This document shows positions 57,674-64,000 of a DNA stretch of 64,000 bases, in pieces (within the stretch, counting starts at the first letter, position 1; each line of letters opens with the position of its first letter). Under the pieces are notes generated by a model, which was not told the DNA's origin, ran no database searches, and saw only the letters and a program-made list of their open reading frames with translations. The position numbers were made by a program, and so were the translations under genes. Source of the DNA: JAGCJX01 sp045638645 (GTDB lineage: Bacteria; Bacteroidota; Bacteroidia; Bacteroidales; UBA932); assembly GCA_045638645.1 (NCBI GenBank), contig JAZUBU010000022.1, forward strand, positions 21,596-85,595, written 5' to 3'.

Positions 57674-60178
57674 TTAGTCCAGTCGGACGACCGTGATGCC
57701 GGATCCACCGTGTTCGATGTGTTCATCGGCAAAGGAGCGTACGCCTGGCGTTATTTTCAAGTATTTTCTAATTTCTTCTTTGAGGATACCGTTGCCTTTT
57801 CCATGCAGGATGCGGACTTCGTTGACACCTACCATGATGGCGTCGTCAATGAAGCGGGTAACGGTCGGAATGGCTTCATCCAGGCGTTGTCCCCGGATGT
57901 CAATGTTTGGCGTGAAGTTCAACCGGCGTTCGGACATGGCAGAGGTGTTGTACGTACTTTTGGGAGGTGTCACGGTACGGACGGTCTGGCGGTATTCGTT
58001 GGCCGATATCAATTCCACTTTGTTGATTTGGGTTCGGGTGGTCAGTTGGCCGATGTTGATGGAGAGGTTCTTGCCGGAAATCTGCACCACTTCGCCGACC
58101 ATGTTGGTGCCGGTGATGCGAACCTTGCTTCCAATGCCGAGTGTGCGGCTTTCGCTGGCCGGTGCCGGTTGGCTGGTTTCTTCCTGCCGTTCTTGTTCCC
58201 GTTGAGCCTTTCGCTGGGCTTTCCGTTCCTTTTGCACCAGAATTTTTTCAATCTTCCGTTGGATGAGTTGTTCCGCTTCGGAGGAATCGGGCTGGGTCAG
58301 GGTCTCGCTGAATTCGTTCAGGTTCTTGCGGGCCAGGCGGGTCTGTTCCTTCTCGGCCTGGGCTTCTTTGATTTCCCGGATGGTGCCTTCGATTTTTTTA
58401 TTGGCATCGTCCAGCAACTGTTTGGCTTCGGTGCGGGCTTGTTCCAGGATGTCTTTTCGCAGGCGCTGGATGTCATCCAACTCTTTCTGGTATTTGTCTG
58501 TGATGGATTCCAGGGTCTTGTCGGTGTGGCGGATGCGTACCAGTTTTTCTTCCAGTTGCCGTTTGCTGCGGGCGATGCGGCGCAGGTTGCGCTCGATGTT
58601 TACAAATTCATTGCCAGCCCGTTCTTCGGCTCCGTGGACAATGACTTCAGGCAGACCGATCTTTCGGGCCAGTTCAAAGGCGAAGGAGTTGCCCGGCAGA
58701 CCGATTTCCAGTCGGAACAAAGGCTCAATCTTCTGGGTATCGAACTGCATCGCTCCGTTGAGGACCCCGTTGCTGTTGCCGGCATAGAGTTTCAGGTTGG
58801 TGTAGTGCGTCGTGATCACACCGTATGTGCCGCGGGATTCCAGGGTATGCAGGATTTCTTCGGCGATGGCTCCTCCGGCAGCCGGTTCCGTGCCCGAGCC
58901 AAACTCATCGATGAGGACCAGACTTTGGTTGCCGGCCTGCTCCAGGATGTCCTTCATGTTCGTCAGGTGGGAACTGTAGGTACTCAAGTCGTTTTCAATG
59001 GACTGGTTGTCCCCGATGTCCACAAAGATCTTGTCAAAGATGGGGAACTCCGAGGTTTCCGAGGCGGTGACCGCAAACCCCCATTGCAACATGTATTGCA
59101 ACAGACCGACGGTTTTCAGGCAAACGGATTTTCCGCCGGCATTCGGTCCGGAAATCAGCAGGATGTGCTTTTGGCTATCCAGGTGCAGGTCCAAGGGAAC
59201 GACTTCTTTGCCTTCTTTTTTCAAGGTCTGCTCCAGGATGGGGTGGCGTGCCCGTTGGAGCTTGAGTTCTCCTGTGACGGACAGGATGGGTTTGCCGGCC
59301 TGCAGAAAGCAGGCAACATTGCCTTTGGCCCGGATGAAATCCATTTCTCCGAGGTATTCTGCCGAAGCAATCAAGGTCTCCAGTTCGGGTCGGATCCGGT
59401 CGGTAAAGGCCAGCAGGATGCGCTGTATTTCGCGTTGTTCGGCAAAATGCAATTCTTTGACCTGGTTGTTCAGTTCCACAATTTCCATGGGTTCGATGAA
59501 TGCCGTTTTGCCCGTGGCAGACTCGTCAAACACATAACCCGGAATCTTTTTCTTGTTTCCTGCGGGAACCGGGATCAGTACGCGGCCTTCCCGAACGGAA
59601 ATCGACACGTCGCTGTCGACCAGCCCGGCTTCCTGGGCATTGCGGAGGATGTTCTGAATGCGACGGGAAATTGTGCCCTCCTTTTCCCGGAGGGACCTGC
59701 GTATTTGCAGCAACTCCGGGGAGGCATTGTCCCGTACCTCACCGAACCGGTCCACGATGCGTTCAATCTCCATGTGGATTTCCGGAAAGGCATCCACTCC
59801 GTGGGAGAAAGCCTTCAAACGGGGATATTGGACCTCGCTGCACCGTTCAAAGAAGGAAGTCAGGCGTCGCAAGGTGTTGAGGACTTCCTTGAGTCGGTTG
59901 AGGGACTCCAGATCAATGCTGGTTGCCGGGGTCCGCAAGGGAACCAGGAAGTCCAGACAGTCCAGGTAACCGGAGTCCGGGAATGAACTTTCAAACATCA
60001 GGATGACCCGCATCTCATCGGTCAGGTCCAAACGCTCCTGGATGATGGAAGGGTCGGTACTGACTTCTTCGTTGGCGACACGGTCTGCTGCGTAACGGGT
60101 TTGGCAACGGTTGGTGATCCAATTCCGGATTTTGTCAAATCCAATCTTTTGTTCGCGTTGTCTGAAAGAGTAGGTCAT
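57674..60178 (-). CDS. mutS2: Endonuclease MutS2
   Basis: 834 residues, close to the ~780-830 family norm. The MutS-type ATPase is clear: Walker A GPNAGGKSVCLK near residue 345, then STYSSHLTNM and the Walker B region LVLIDEFGSGTEPAAGGA. A long coiled coil (about 515-640) and a linker precede the C-terminal Smr domain with IDIRGQRLDEA and LHGKGNG, the nuclease motif. MutS2 limits recombination and, in some bacteria, rescues collided ribosomes. It has its own -7 element (TATCTTTG, minus strand). Confidence 0.96.
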   Translation of the reverse strand: MTYSFRQREQKIGFDKIRNWITNRCQTRYAADRVANEEVSTDPSIIQERLDLTDEMRVILMFESSFPDSGYLDCLDFLVPLRTPATSIDLESLNRLKEVLNTLRRLTSFFERCSEVQYPRLKAFSHGVDAFPEIHMEIERIVDRFGEVRDNASPELLQIRRSLREKEGTISRRIQNILRNAQEAGLVDSDVSISVREGRVLIPVPAGNKKKIPGYVFDESATGKTAFIEPMEIVELNNQVKELHFAEQREIQRILLAFTDRIRPELETLIASAEYLGEMDFIRAKGNVACFLQAGKPILSVTGELKLQRARHPILEQTLKKEGKEVVPLDLHLDSQKHILLISGPNAGGKSVCLKTVGLLQYMLQWGFAVTASETSEFPIFDKIFVDIGDNQSIENDLSTYSSHLTNMKDILEQAGNQSLVLIDEFGSGTEPAAGGAIAEEILHTLESRGTYGVITTHYTNLKLYAGNSNGVLNGAMQFDTQKIEPLFRLEIGLPGNSFAFELARKIGLPEVIVHGAEERAGNEFVNIERNLRRIARSKRQLEEKLVRIRHTDKTLESITDKYQKELDDIQRLRKDILEQARTEAKQLLDDANKKIEGTIREIKEAQAEKEQTRLARKNLNEFSETLTQPDSSEAEQLIQRKIEKILVQKERKAQRKAQREQERQEETSQPAPASESRTLGIGSKVRITGTNMVGEVVQISGKNLSINIGQLTTRTQINKVELISANEYRQTVRTVTPPKSTYNTSAMSERRLNFTPNIDIRGQRLDEAIPTVTRFIDDAIMVGVNEVRILHGKGNGILKEEIRKYLKITPGVRSFADEHIEHGGSGITVVRLD

Positions 60179-60203
60179 AAATTGATGATGTGTTCTGAAC
60201 CCG

Positions 60204-60249
60204 CAAAGATAGCGAATTGTCCGGATTCTTTATTTTTTTGCTACCTTCG
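60204..60249. promoter_or_regulatory. Divergent -7 elements of mutS2 and plsY
   Basis: TATCTTTG on the minus strand (60204-60211) faces mutS2. On the plus strand TACCTTCG (60242-60249), one base off TAnnTTTG, with a TTG 22 bases upstream (60217-60219), faces plsY. Confidence 0.5.
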
Positions 60250-60269
60250 CACGCAGTTTGGCAGAAGAA

Positions 60270-60938
60270 ATGATGATTTATCCGCTGTTGTTGTTGGTAG
60301 CCTATCTGATTGGCTCCTTTTGTAATGCCGTGATACTCTCCCGTGTTTTCTATGGCATTGATATCCGGGATTATGGTAGCCGTAATCCGGGAGCCAACAA
60401 CGTGCAACGGGTGCTGGGTTGGAAGATGGGTGTAACGGTCTTTTTATTGGATGCCCTCAAAGGGATTGTGGCTGTCAATCTGGTTCATTTTACGACCATT
60501 CCGGCTGGGACCGAATGGTACGAAGGATTCAGCATCCTGTTGGGACTGACTGCTGTTCTCGGTCACATCTTCCCGGTTTTCTTTGGCTTCAAAGGAGGGA
60601 AGGGGGTTGCAACCATCGTAGGTATCCTGACCATGTTACATCCGCTTACTGCCGTCATGTGTTTTGTTGTTTTTGGCCTTTTTGCACTCTTTACCCGTTA
60701 TATTTCGTTGAGTGTGCTGCTGGCTGTGACCTTTTATCCAATCCTCATCAATGTGTTGTTTGAGGCGGTCCTTGGACATCCGGAAACCTTGACTATCCAG
60801 ATTTTCAGCATCGTCATCGCGGTGGTGTTGTGGTTGACCCACCTGAGTAATCTGAAGCGTCTGATACAGGGGAAAGAAGAGAAGTTCTCGTTTCGAAAAC
60901 CGGTGGCTCCCCTTACTTCTTATAAGAATTCTCGATAG
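60270..60938 (+). CDS. plsY: Acyl-phosphate:glycerol-3-phosphate acyltransferase
   Basis: Inner-membrane enzyme that starts phospholipid synthesis using acyl-phosphate; 222 residues, five to seven helices. The three PlsY motifs are present: IGSFCNAVILSRVFYGIDIRDYGSRNPGANNV, GHIFPVFFGFKGGKGVAT and the later HLSNLKRLIQGKE. ATG 60270 (or 60273) is chosen; a TTG at 60258 is closer to the promoter than expected. The 3' end overlaps the convergent cdaA by 26 bp. Confidence 0.94.
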   Translation: MMIYPLLLLVAYLIGSFCNAVILSRVFYGIDIRDYGSRNPGANNVQRVLGWKMGVTVFLLDALKGIVAVNLVHFTTIPAGTEWYEGFSILLGLTAVLGHIFPVFFGFKGGKGVATIVGILTMLHPLTAVMCFVVFGLFALFTRYISLSVLLAVTFYPILINVLFEAVLGHPETLTIQIFSIVIAVVLWLTHLSNLKRLIQGKEEKFSFRKPVAPLTSYKNSR

Positions 60939-61701
60939 CGATTTTCAATTCGCTCATGCTGCCCATGGTACGGATGTTTCCGCCGGAAACAAAGGATATG
61001 TTGCCGGTTTCCTCCGATACCACGATGGCATCCGCATCGGTTTCCGATGAGATGCTGACGGCAGCCCGGTGACGCATACCGTATTGCGGAGGCAGGTTCG
61101 GGTTCTCGGCAATGGGAAGGGTGCAGCGGGCTGCGATGATGCGGTCCGTGCTGATGACCATGGCTCCGTCGTGCAGGGGCGAGTTCTTGAAGAAGATGTT
61201 TTGGATCAGGCGGCGGTTGAGAATGCCGTCGATGCGGTCACCCGTCTCAATGATGAATTCCAGCGAGGATTTGTGGGAAAGGACAATCAGGGCGCCCGTT
61301 CGGGTTTCTGACATCCGGCTGCAGGCTTGTGCAATTTCTTCCATCGTACCGCTGTTCATTTCTTCCTCTTTTTGACCCCTCATCAGCCATTTTGTGATCT
61401 TTCCAGCTTTCGAGTTCGCGATGTACTGGCTGCCCAGGTGCAACAGAAACCGCCGGATTTCCTGCTGGAAAATAACGACCAGGGCGATGACTCCGACCCC
61501 GAGGACTTGCCCCAGGATAGCGGAAAGCAGGTTCATGTTGAAGGATTTGACCAGAAACCAGAAGAGGTACAGGAAGATGATACCAAAGAAGATGTTGATG
61601 GCGTTGGTGCCACGAATCAGTTTGAAAAGCTGGTAAATCAGGTAGGTGACCAGCAGGATATCAATGATATCAATGATTTTAATGTCGATGAAATCAAACA
61701 T
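60913..61701 (-). CDS. cdaA: Diadenylate cyclase (CdaA/DacA)
   Basis: Synthesises c-di-AMP from two ATP; 262 residues. Three N-terminal helices are followed by the DAC domain with DGA at 178-180 (SPLHDGAM) and RHR at 210-212 (YGMRHRAAV), both catalytic motifs intact. The adjacent CdaR regulator of Firmicutes is not present. It has a long 3' overlap (26 bp) with plsY. c-di-AMP typically governs potassium and osmolyte balance and envelope homeostasis. Confidence 0.96.
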   Translation of the reverse strand: MFDFIDIKIIDIIDILLVTYLIYQLFKLIRGTNAINIFFGIIFLYLFWFLVKSFNMNLLSAILGQVLGVGVIALVVIFQQEIRRFLLHLGSQYIANSKAGKITKWLMRGQKEEEMNSGTMEEIAQACSRMSETRTGALIVLSHKSSLEFIIETGDRIDGILNRRLIQNIFFKNSPLHDGAMVISTDRIIAARCTLPIAENPNLPPQYGMRHRAAVSISSETDADAIVVSEETGNISFVSGGNIRTMGSMSELKIAIENSYKK

Positions 61702-61758
61702 AGCATGCGTTTGTGCAAATTTACATCATTTCCCGGATAACACCAAGAGAACGGATGC

Positions 61759-63093
61759 CTAGGAACCCCAGGAGAGGAACCAGGAGGTGCTCCATCCGAG
61801 GGTGCCGAAGTGGGTCCAGGTGTTTTGGACAACGTCGCAGGCAGATTCCAGTTCCGCAAAGAGTTTGAGTTTGAAATTTTCACCCGTAATCAGGTGCAAA
61901 CCGATACCGGTAGTCAGGTGCAGACCCACACCGGTAGTCAGATGCAGACCGGAGCCAGAAGTCAAGCTCGGGCTTTCGAGGGCAATTAGACTGGAATCTT
62001 CGTGGGGAGAATTCCAATAGCAGCCGGCCAGCAGGTAGGGTTGAAGTTTCCATCGTTTGGCGAGGTGGAGTCGGTAGAATCCTCCGGCAGAGGCGGTGTA
62101 CCAAGGCTGTTGCAGACCCTGTTGGTTCGTCGTCGTACTGGTGGAGAGACGGGCGGATAGACCCAGGTTCGGATGGAGGGCAACGTCGGTGGCGATGGCG
62201 GCCAGGGCGGCAGTCCGTTGGGACGCGCTGCTTCTTTGGGAGAGTCGGTATTTTTGTCCAAAAACCAGGCCGGCTTCGATCGATTTTGTGGAATTGGGGG
62301 GGGTAATTGTTTCAAAACCAGTATTGTCCTCCGTTTTTGGGAACATCAGTTCGGTGAGGTAGTAGCCCAGATGGACAGAGCCGATGCCGATGGCCGCTCC
62401 AGTCATTACATCCGAGAGCCAGTGACGGTTGTTGAGGATGCGGGAAACCCCGGTGATGGCCGCAGCGGTGTATCCCCCAATGCTGTACCAGGGGCTGAGG
62501 TGTCCGTACTCCTTGTGGAGCAGTGTGGCGGTCAGGAAGGCTGTTGCTGTGTGGCCGGAGGGGAATGAATTGTACCGGCTACCATCGGGACGCAGGCGTC
62601 CGACCGTGTATTTGATGCCATTCACCGCGATGGCTATGATTCCAGCCGAGCACGCATCGGCCACGAGCATTGGGACCCACGGGGTTTGCCCTTCCACGCC
62701 GCAAGCCTTCAATCCAAGCATCAAGGCAGCTGGTGCATATTGCAGGTAATCATCGTACTTGTAATGGAAATTCGGGACTGCATTGTTGCGCAGGTCCTGG
62801 ATGTTGTGGTCCAGACCTCCTATTCGAACTCCTGTTGAGGTGCTGGCTAAAGCACCGGCGTGGACGCCTGTTTGTGTGGCTGTCTGTCTGGCTGTTTGTG
62901 TGGCTGTCTGTCTGGCTGTTTGAGTGACAGTCGGTCTGGCTGCTTGTGTTGCTGTCTGTCTGGCTGTTTGAGTGACCGTGACGGTGCTTGTGAGTGTGTG
63001 GGGAAGTCTGGCTTGTCCCTTTGTGGTGGGACTGAGCGCCAGGCCGAGACCGAATACGGCAATCAAGCTAACGAACAGGGAGTATCTTGACAT
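61759..63093 (-). CDS. PAP2-family phosphatase with C-terminal barrel-like region and two repeat tracts
   Basis: 444 residues. A signal segment (VSLIAVFGLGLALS) precedes eight-residue repeats rich in Thr/Gln/Ala (residues 40-75). The PAP2 active site follows: KYTVGRLRPDGSRYNSFPSGHTA and SRILNNRHWLSDV. After about residue 245 the sequence changes to Ser/Thr-rich strands (FYRLHLAKRWKLQPYLLAGCYW), a second repeat (GLHLTTGV-type) and WSTSWFLSWGS, resembling a barrel. Likely a periplasmic or outer-membrane phosphatase acting on lipid or nucleotide phosphates. The fusion and repeats are unusual. Confidence 0.82.
   Translation of the reverse strand: MSRYSLFVSLIAVFGLGLALSPTTKGQARLPHTLTSTVTVTQTARQTATQAARPTVTQTARQTATQTARQTATQTGVHAGALASTSTGVRIGGLDHNIQDLRNNAVPNFHYKYDDYLQYAPAALMLGLKACGVEGQTPWVPMLVADACSAGIIAIAVNGIKYTVGRLRPDGSRYNSFPSGHTATAFLTATLLHKEYGHLSPWYSIGGYTAAAITGVSRILNNRHWLSDVMTGAAIGIGSVHLGYYLTELMFPKTEDNTGFETITPPNSTKSIEAGLVFGQKYRLSQRSSASQRTAALAAIATDVALHPNLGLSARLSTSTTTNQQGLQQPWYTASAGGFYRLHLAKRWKLQPYLLAGCYWNSPHEDSSLIALESPSLTSGSGLHLTTGVGLHLTTGIGLHLITGENFKLKLFAELESACDVVQNTWTHFGTLGWSTSWFLSWGS
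61881..61964. repeat. 24-bp tandem repeats near the 3' end of the PAP2 gene
   Basis: About three copies of a 24-bp unit (CGGTAGTCAGGTGCAGACCC-type) encode GLHLTTGV/GLHLTTGI/GLHLITGE on the minus strand. In-frame slippage would change copy number without breaking the protein. Confidence 0.75.
62869..62976. repeat. 24-bp tandem repeats near the 5' end of the PAP2 gene
   Basis: About 4.5 copies of a 24-bp unit, rich in CTGTCTGGCTGT on the plus strand, encode the repeating VTQTARQT / ATQTARQT residues (40-75). Copies differ mainly by T/A and R/P changes. Confidence 0.85.
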
Positions 63094-63439
63094 GAGTCTA
63101 TGCAGGTTTTACGGGTTCTAAAGTTTTGTAAAGGTATGTAAATGATGCTAAATAGCAATACAAATGCAATAAGTGCAGCTACCTGTCCACGAAATCGGCT
63201 GTTTCTGTGGACTGGCGACGCTATACCTCGCCCACAAAACCCAAGGTGGCGACGCTGATGCGGACGGAGGAGGGAAGGGAGGAATGCAACGCCTCGGAAC
63301 AGGCCTCCAGGGTAGCGCCTGAAGTGAGAACACAATATTAGAGTGGTATAAGTATATTACAAATTAGATCAATCTGTCAAGTTTATGCATTTTTTGACAG
63401 ATAGCAAAATTTCTGTCAAAAAGTCAAATGTGAATAAAC
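63094..63439. other. Intergenic gap with inverted and direct repeats, no clear gene
   Basis: This 346-bp gap contains an imperfect 5'-GTCCACGAAA/TTTCtGTGGAC hairpin near 63182-63214, two copies of TGGCGACGCT (about 63213 and 63247), and a strict inverted repeat at 63391-63422. The GC-rich middle (63180-63330) differs from the AT-rich flanks. A 90-codon minus-strand frame here has no protein-like features. A TACCTTTA element (minus strand, about 63130) may serve the PAP2 gene. Confidence 0.45.
63391..63422. repeat. 10-bp inverted repeat TTTTTGACAG...CTGTCAAAAA
   Basis: Exact 10-bp arms with a 12-base loop, 17 bp beyond the PIN gene stop. The T-runs are on the outer 5' sides, so it is not a standard U-tract terminator on either strand. 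A further CTGTCAA lies at about 63374. Confidence 0.6.
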
Positions 63440-63901
63440 TTACTTCTTGCCATAGCGCACAGAAGGCTCTGAAAGTAACCCGTGCTTAGGCGAATTCATA
63501 TCTTGAATAATCTGAAGCATCTCGGCGGGAGTAACCACAAACGGTTTTTTGGGGAAGTGCTTTATATTGCCTGTTACAAGGAATGAATCTTCATTCGCAA
63601 GAGCAACCTCATAGAAAACAATATCCTTTGGATCGGGGAGCTGTTCATTGCTGCCAATTCTCCTTGAGTCTATACCACCTTCCCTGATTGCCTCAATGAC
63701 AGCATGGACGGTTTCTTCCGAAAAATTGAACTTGGGCCTTCTTAATACGGCTTCATATTCTTCAATTATTTCGTTCTTGTAGTCAGGTACAATAACCCTG
63801 TCATATAGGTAATCAAGGACCTTGACAGTAGCTGAATTATGGTGGCGCGACAAAAGCGCAGATACAATCACATTGGTGTCTATAACTGCATAAAATTTCA
63901 T
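63440..63901 (-). CDS. PIN-domain toxin of a type II toxin-antitoxin pair
   Basis: 153 residues. The PIN core acidic residues are seen at AVIDTNVIVSALLS (Asp8), NEIIEEYEAVLRRPKF, LPDPKDIVFYEVAL and FLVTGNIKHFP, matching the COG1569-type PIN toxins. Such proteins are metal-dependent RNases. The start codon is one base after the stop of an upstream antitoxin-like gene (TAATATG), the usual antitoxin-first order. Confidence 0.85.
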   Translation of the reverse strand: MKFYAVIDTNVIVSALLSRHHNSATVKVLDYLYDRVIVPDYKNEIIEEYEAVLRRPKFNFSEETVHAVIEAIREGGIDSRRIGSNEQLPDPKDIVFYEVALANEDSFLVTGNIKHFPKKPFVVTPAEMLQIIQDMNSPKHGLLSEPSVRYGKK

Positions 63902-63902
63902 A

Positions 63903-64000
63903 TTACTCTCCCCTTCTGGCCAATCTTATCTCCTCATTAATCTCCTCAAGGCTCATGCCCGCAGTTCCATTTTCTGCAGCAATTCTGCGCATTTCATAGA
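63903..64000 (-). CDS. Antitoxin, C-terminal part, cut by the window edge
   Basis: Only 31 residues are visible, ending MSLEEINEEIRLARRGE. The acidic helical ending (SLEEINEEI) is the common C-terminus of antitoxins paired with PIN-type toxins. The N-terminal DNA-binding part would lie beyond 64000. Assignment rests on the tight coupling to the toxin gene and this short segment. Confidence 0.65.
   Translation of the reverse strand, partial: YEMRRIAAENGTAGMSLEEINEEIRLARRGE

Noticed and set aside
57554..59986. An 810-codon open frame antisense to mutS2
   Set aside because: It lies entirely within the opposite strand of a complete mutS2, has no recognisable domain and a biased Phe/Val/Gly composition. 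Long antisense frames arise here because the sense genes avoid the codons whose complements are stops.
62869..62976. Short repeats that could suggest a CRISPR array
   Set aside because: The units are contiguous without spacers and code for an eight-residue protein repeat inside the PAP2 gene. The same holds for 46128-46187.
63063..63335. A 90-codon minus-strand frame upstream of the PAP2 gene
   Set aside because: It overlaps the PAP2 start, ends in a hydrophobic stretch only by chance of composition, and has no homology I can recognise.
63391..63422. Inverted repeat as a rho-independent terminator of the PIN gene
   Set aside because: The T-runs are on the 5' side of each arm, so no U-tract would follow the hairpin in either transcript.

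Overview
The window is chromosomal DNA from a member of the Bacteroidota, most likely order Bacteroidales. Evidence: TAnnTTTG -7 promoter elements recur in front of genes and AGGAGG-type ribosome binding sites are rare; there are lipoproteins with BACON domains and acidic residues after the lipid-bearing Cys, a TonB-dependent receptor with a carboxypeptidase-like N-terminal domain, class III fructose-1,6-bisphosphatase, a SufBCD operon and a peptidase S37 gene. I do not place it below order. Coding density is high. No CRISPR array, prophage, integrase or intact insertion sequence is visible.

Left third (1-34 kb): mostly housekeeping. It holds a peptidase S37 gene cut by the left edge, tyrS-rbfA-LolC/E-like permease, a porin plus Gate-domain membrane protein, nrdJ-ispE, sufBCD, a ThiL-like protein that has lost most of its catalytic aspartates, gpmI-dnaE, rnr, rdgB-recO-GH3, a C-terminal processing protease, a prenyl synthase-U32 pair, rsgA-MATE and fbp. 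A small amino-acid catabolism divergon follows: ctlX and rocD on the minus strand, facing a YfcC-type transporter.

Middle (36-52 kb): the str-type operon rpsL-rpsG-fusA-rpsJ stops after rpsJ instead of running on into rplC. A tRNA(CAU) with an extra base in its D-arm comes next. Then comes the most interesting block, 39.6-51.6 kb, six plus-strand genes: a 1443-residue lipoprotein with four DUF5689 (OB-fold-like) modules, a BACON/choice-of-anchor-type lipoprotein sharing the same C-terminal domain, a NUC1-type DNA/RNA endonuclease lipoprotein, a secreted EEP-family phosphodiesterase, a TonB-dependent receptor and a single-DUF5689 lipoprotein. I read this as a surface system that binds, cuts and imports extracellular nucleic acid, with DUF5689 proteins where a SusD would normally be. 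A transaldolase-family gene follows 13 bp later.

Right part (52-64 kb): a deletion scar (the 3' ends of an outer-membrane beta-barrel gene and a TolC gene, with both 5' ends missing), a small outer-membrane protein, a C69 dipeptidase, a mutS2-lipoprotein-PHP phosphatase operon, plsY, the diadenylate cyclase cdaA, a PAP2 phosphatase with two 24-bp repeat tracts, and a PIN-type toxin whose antitoxin runs off the right edge.
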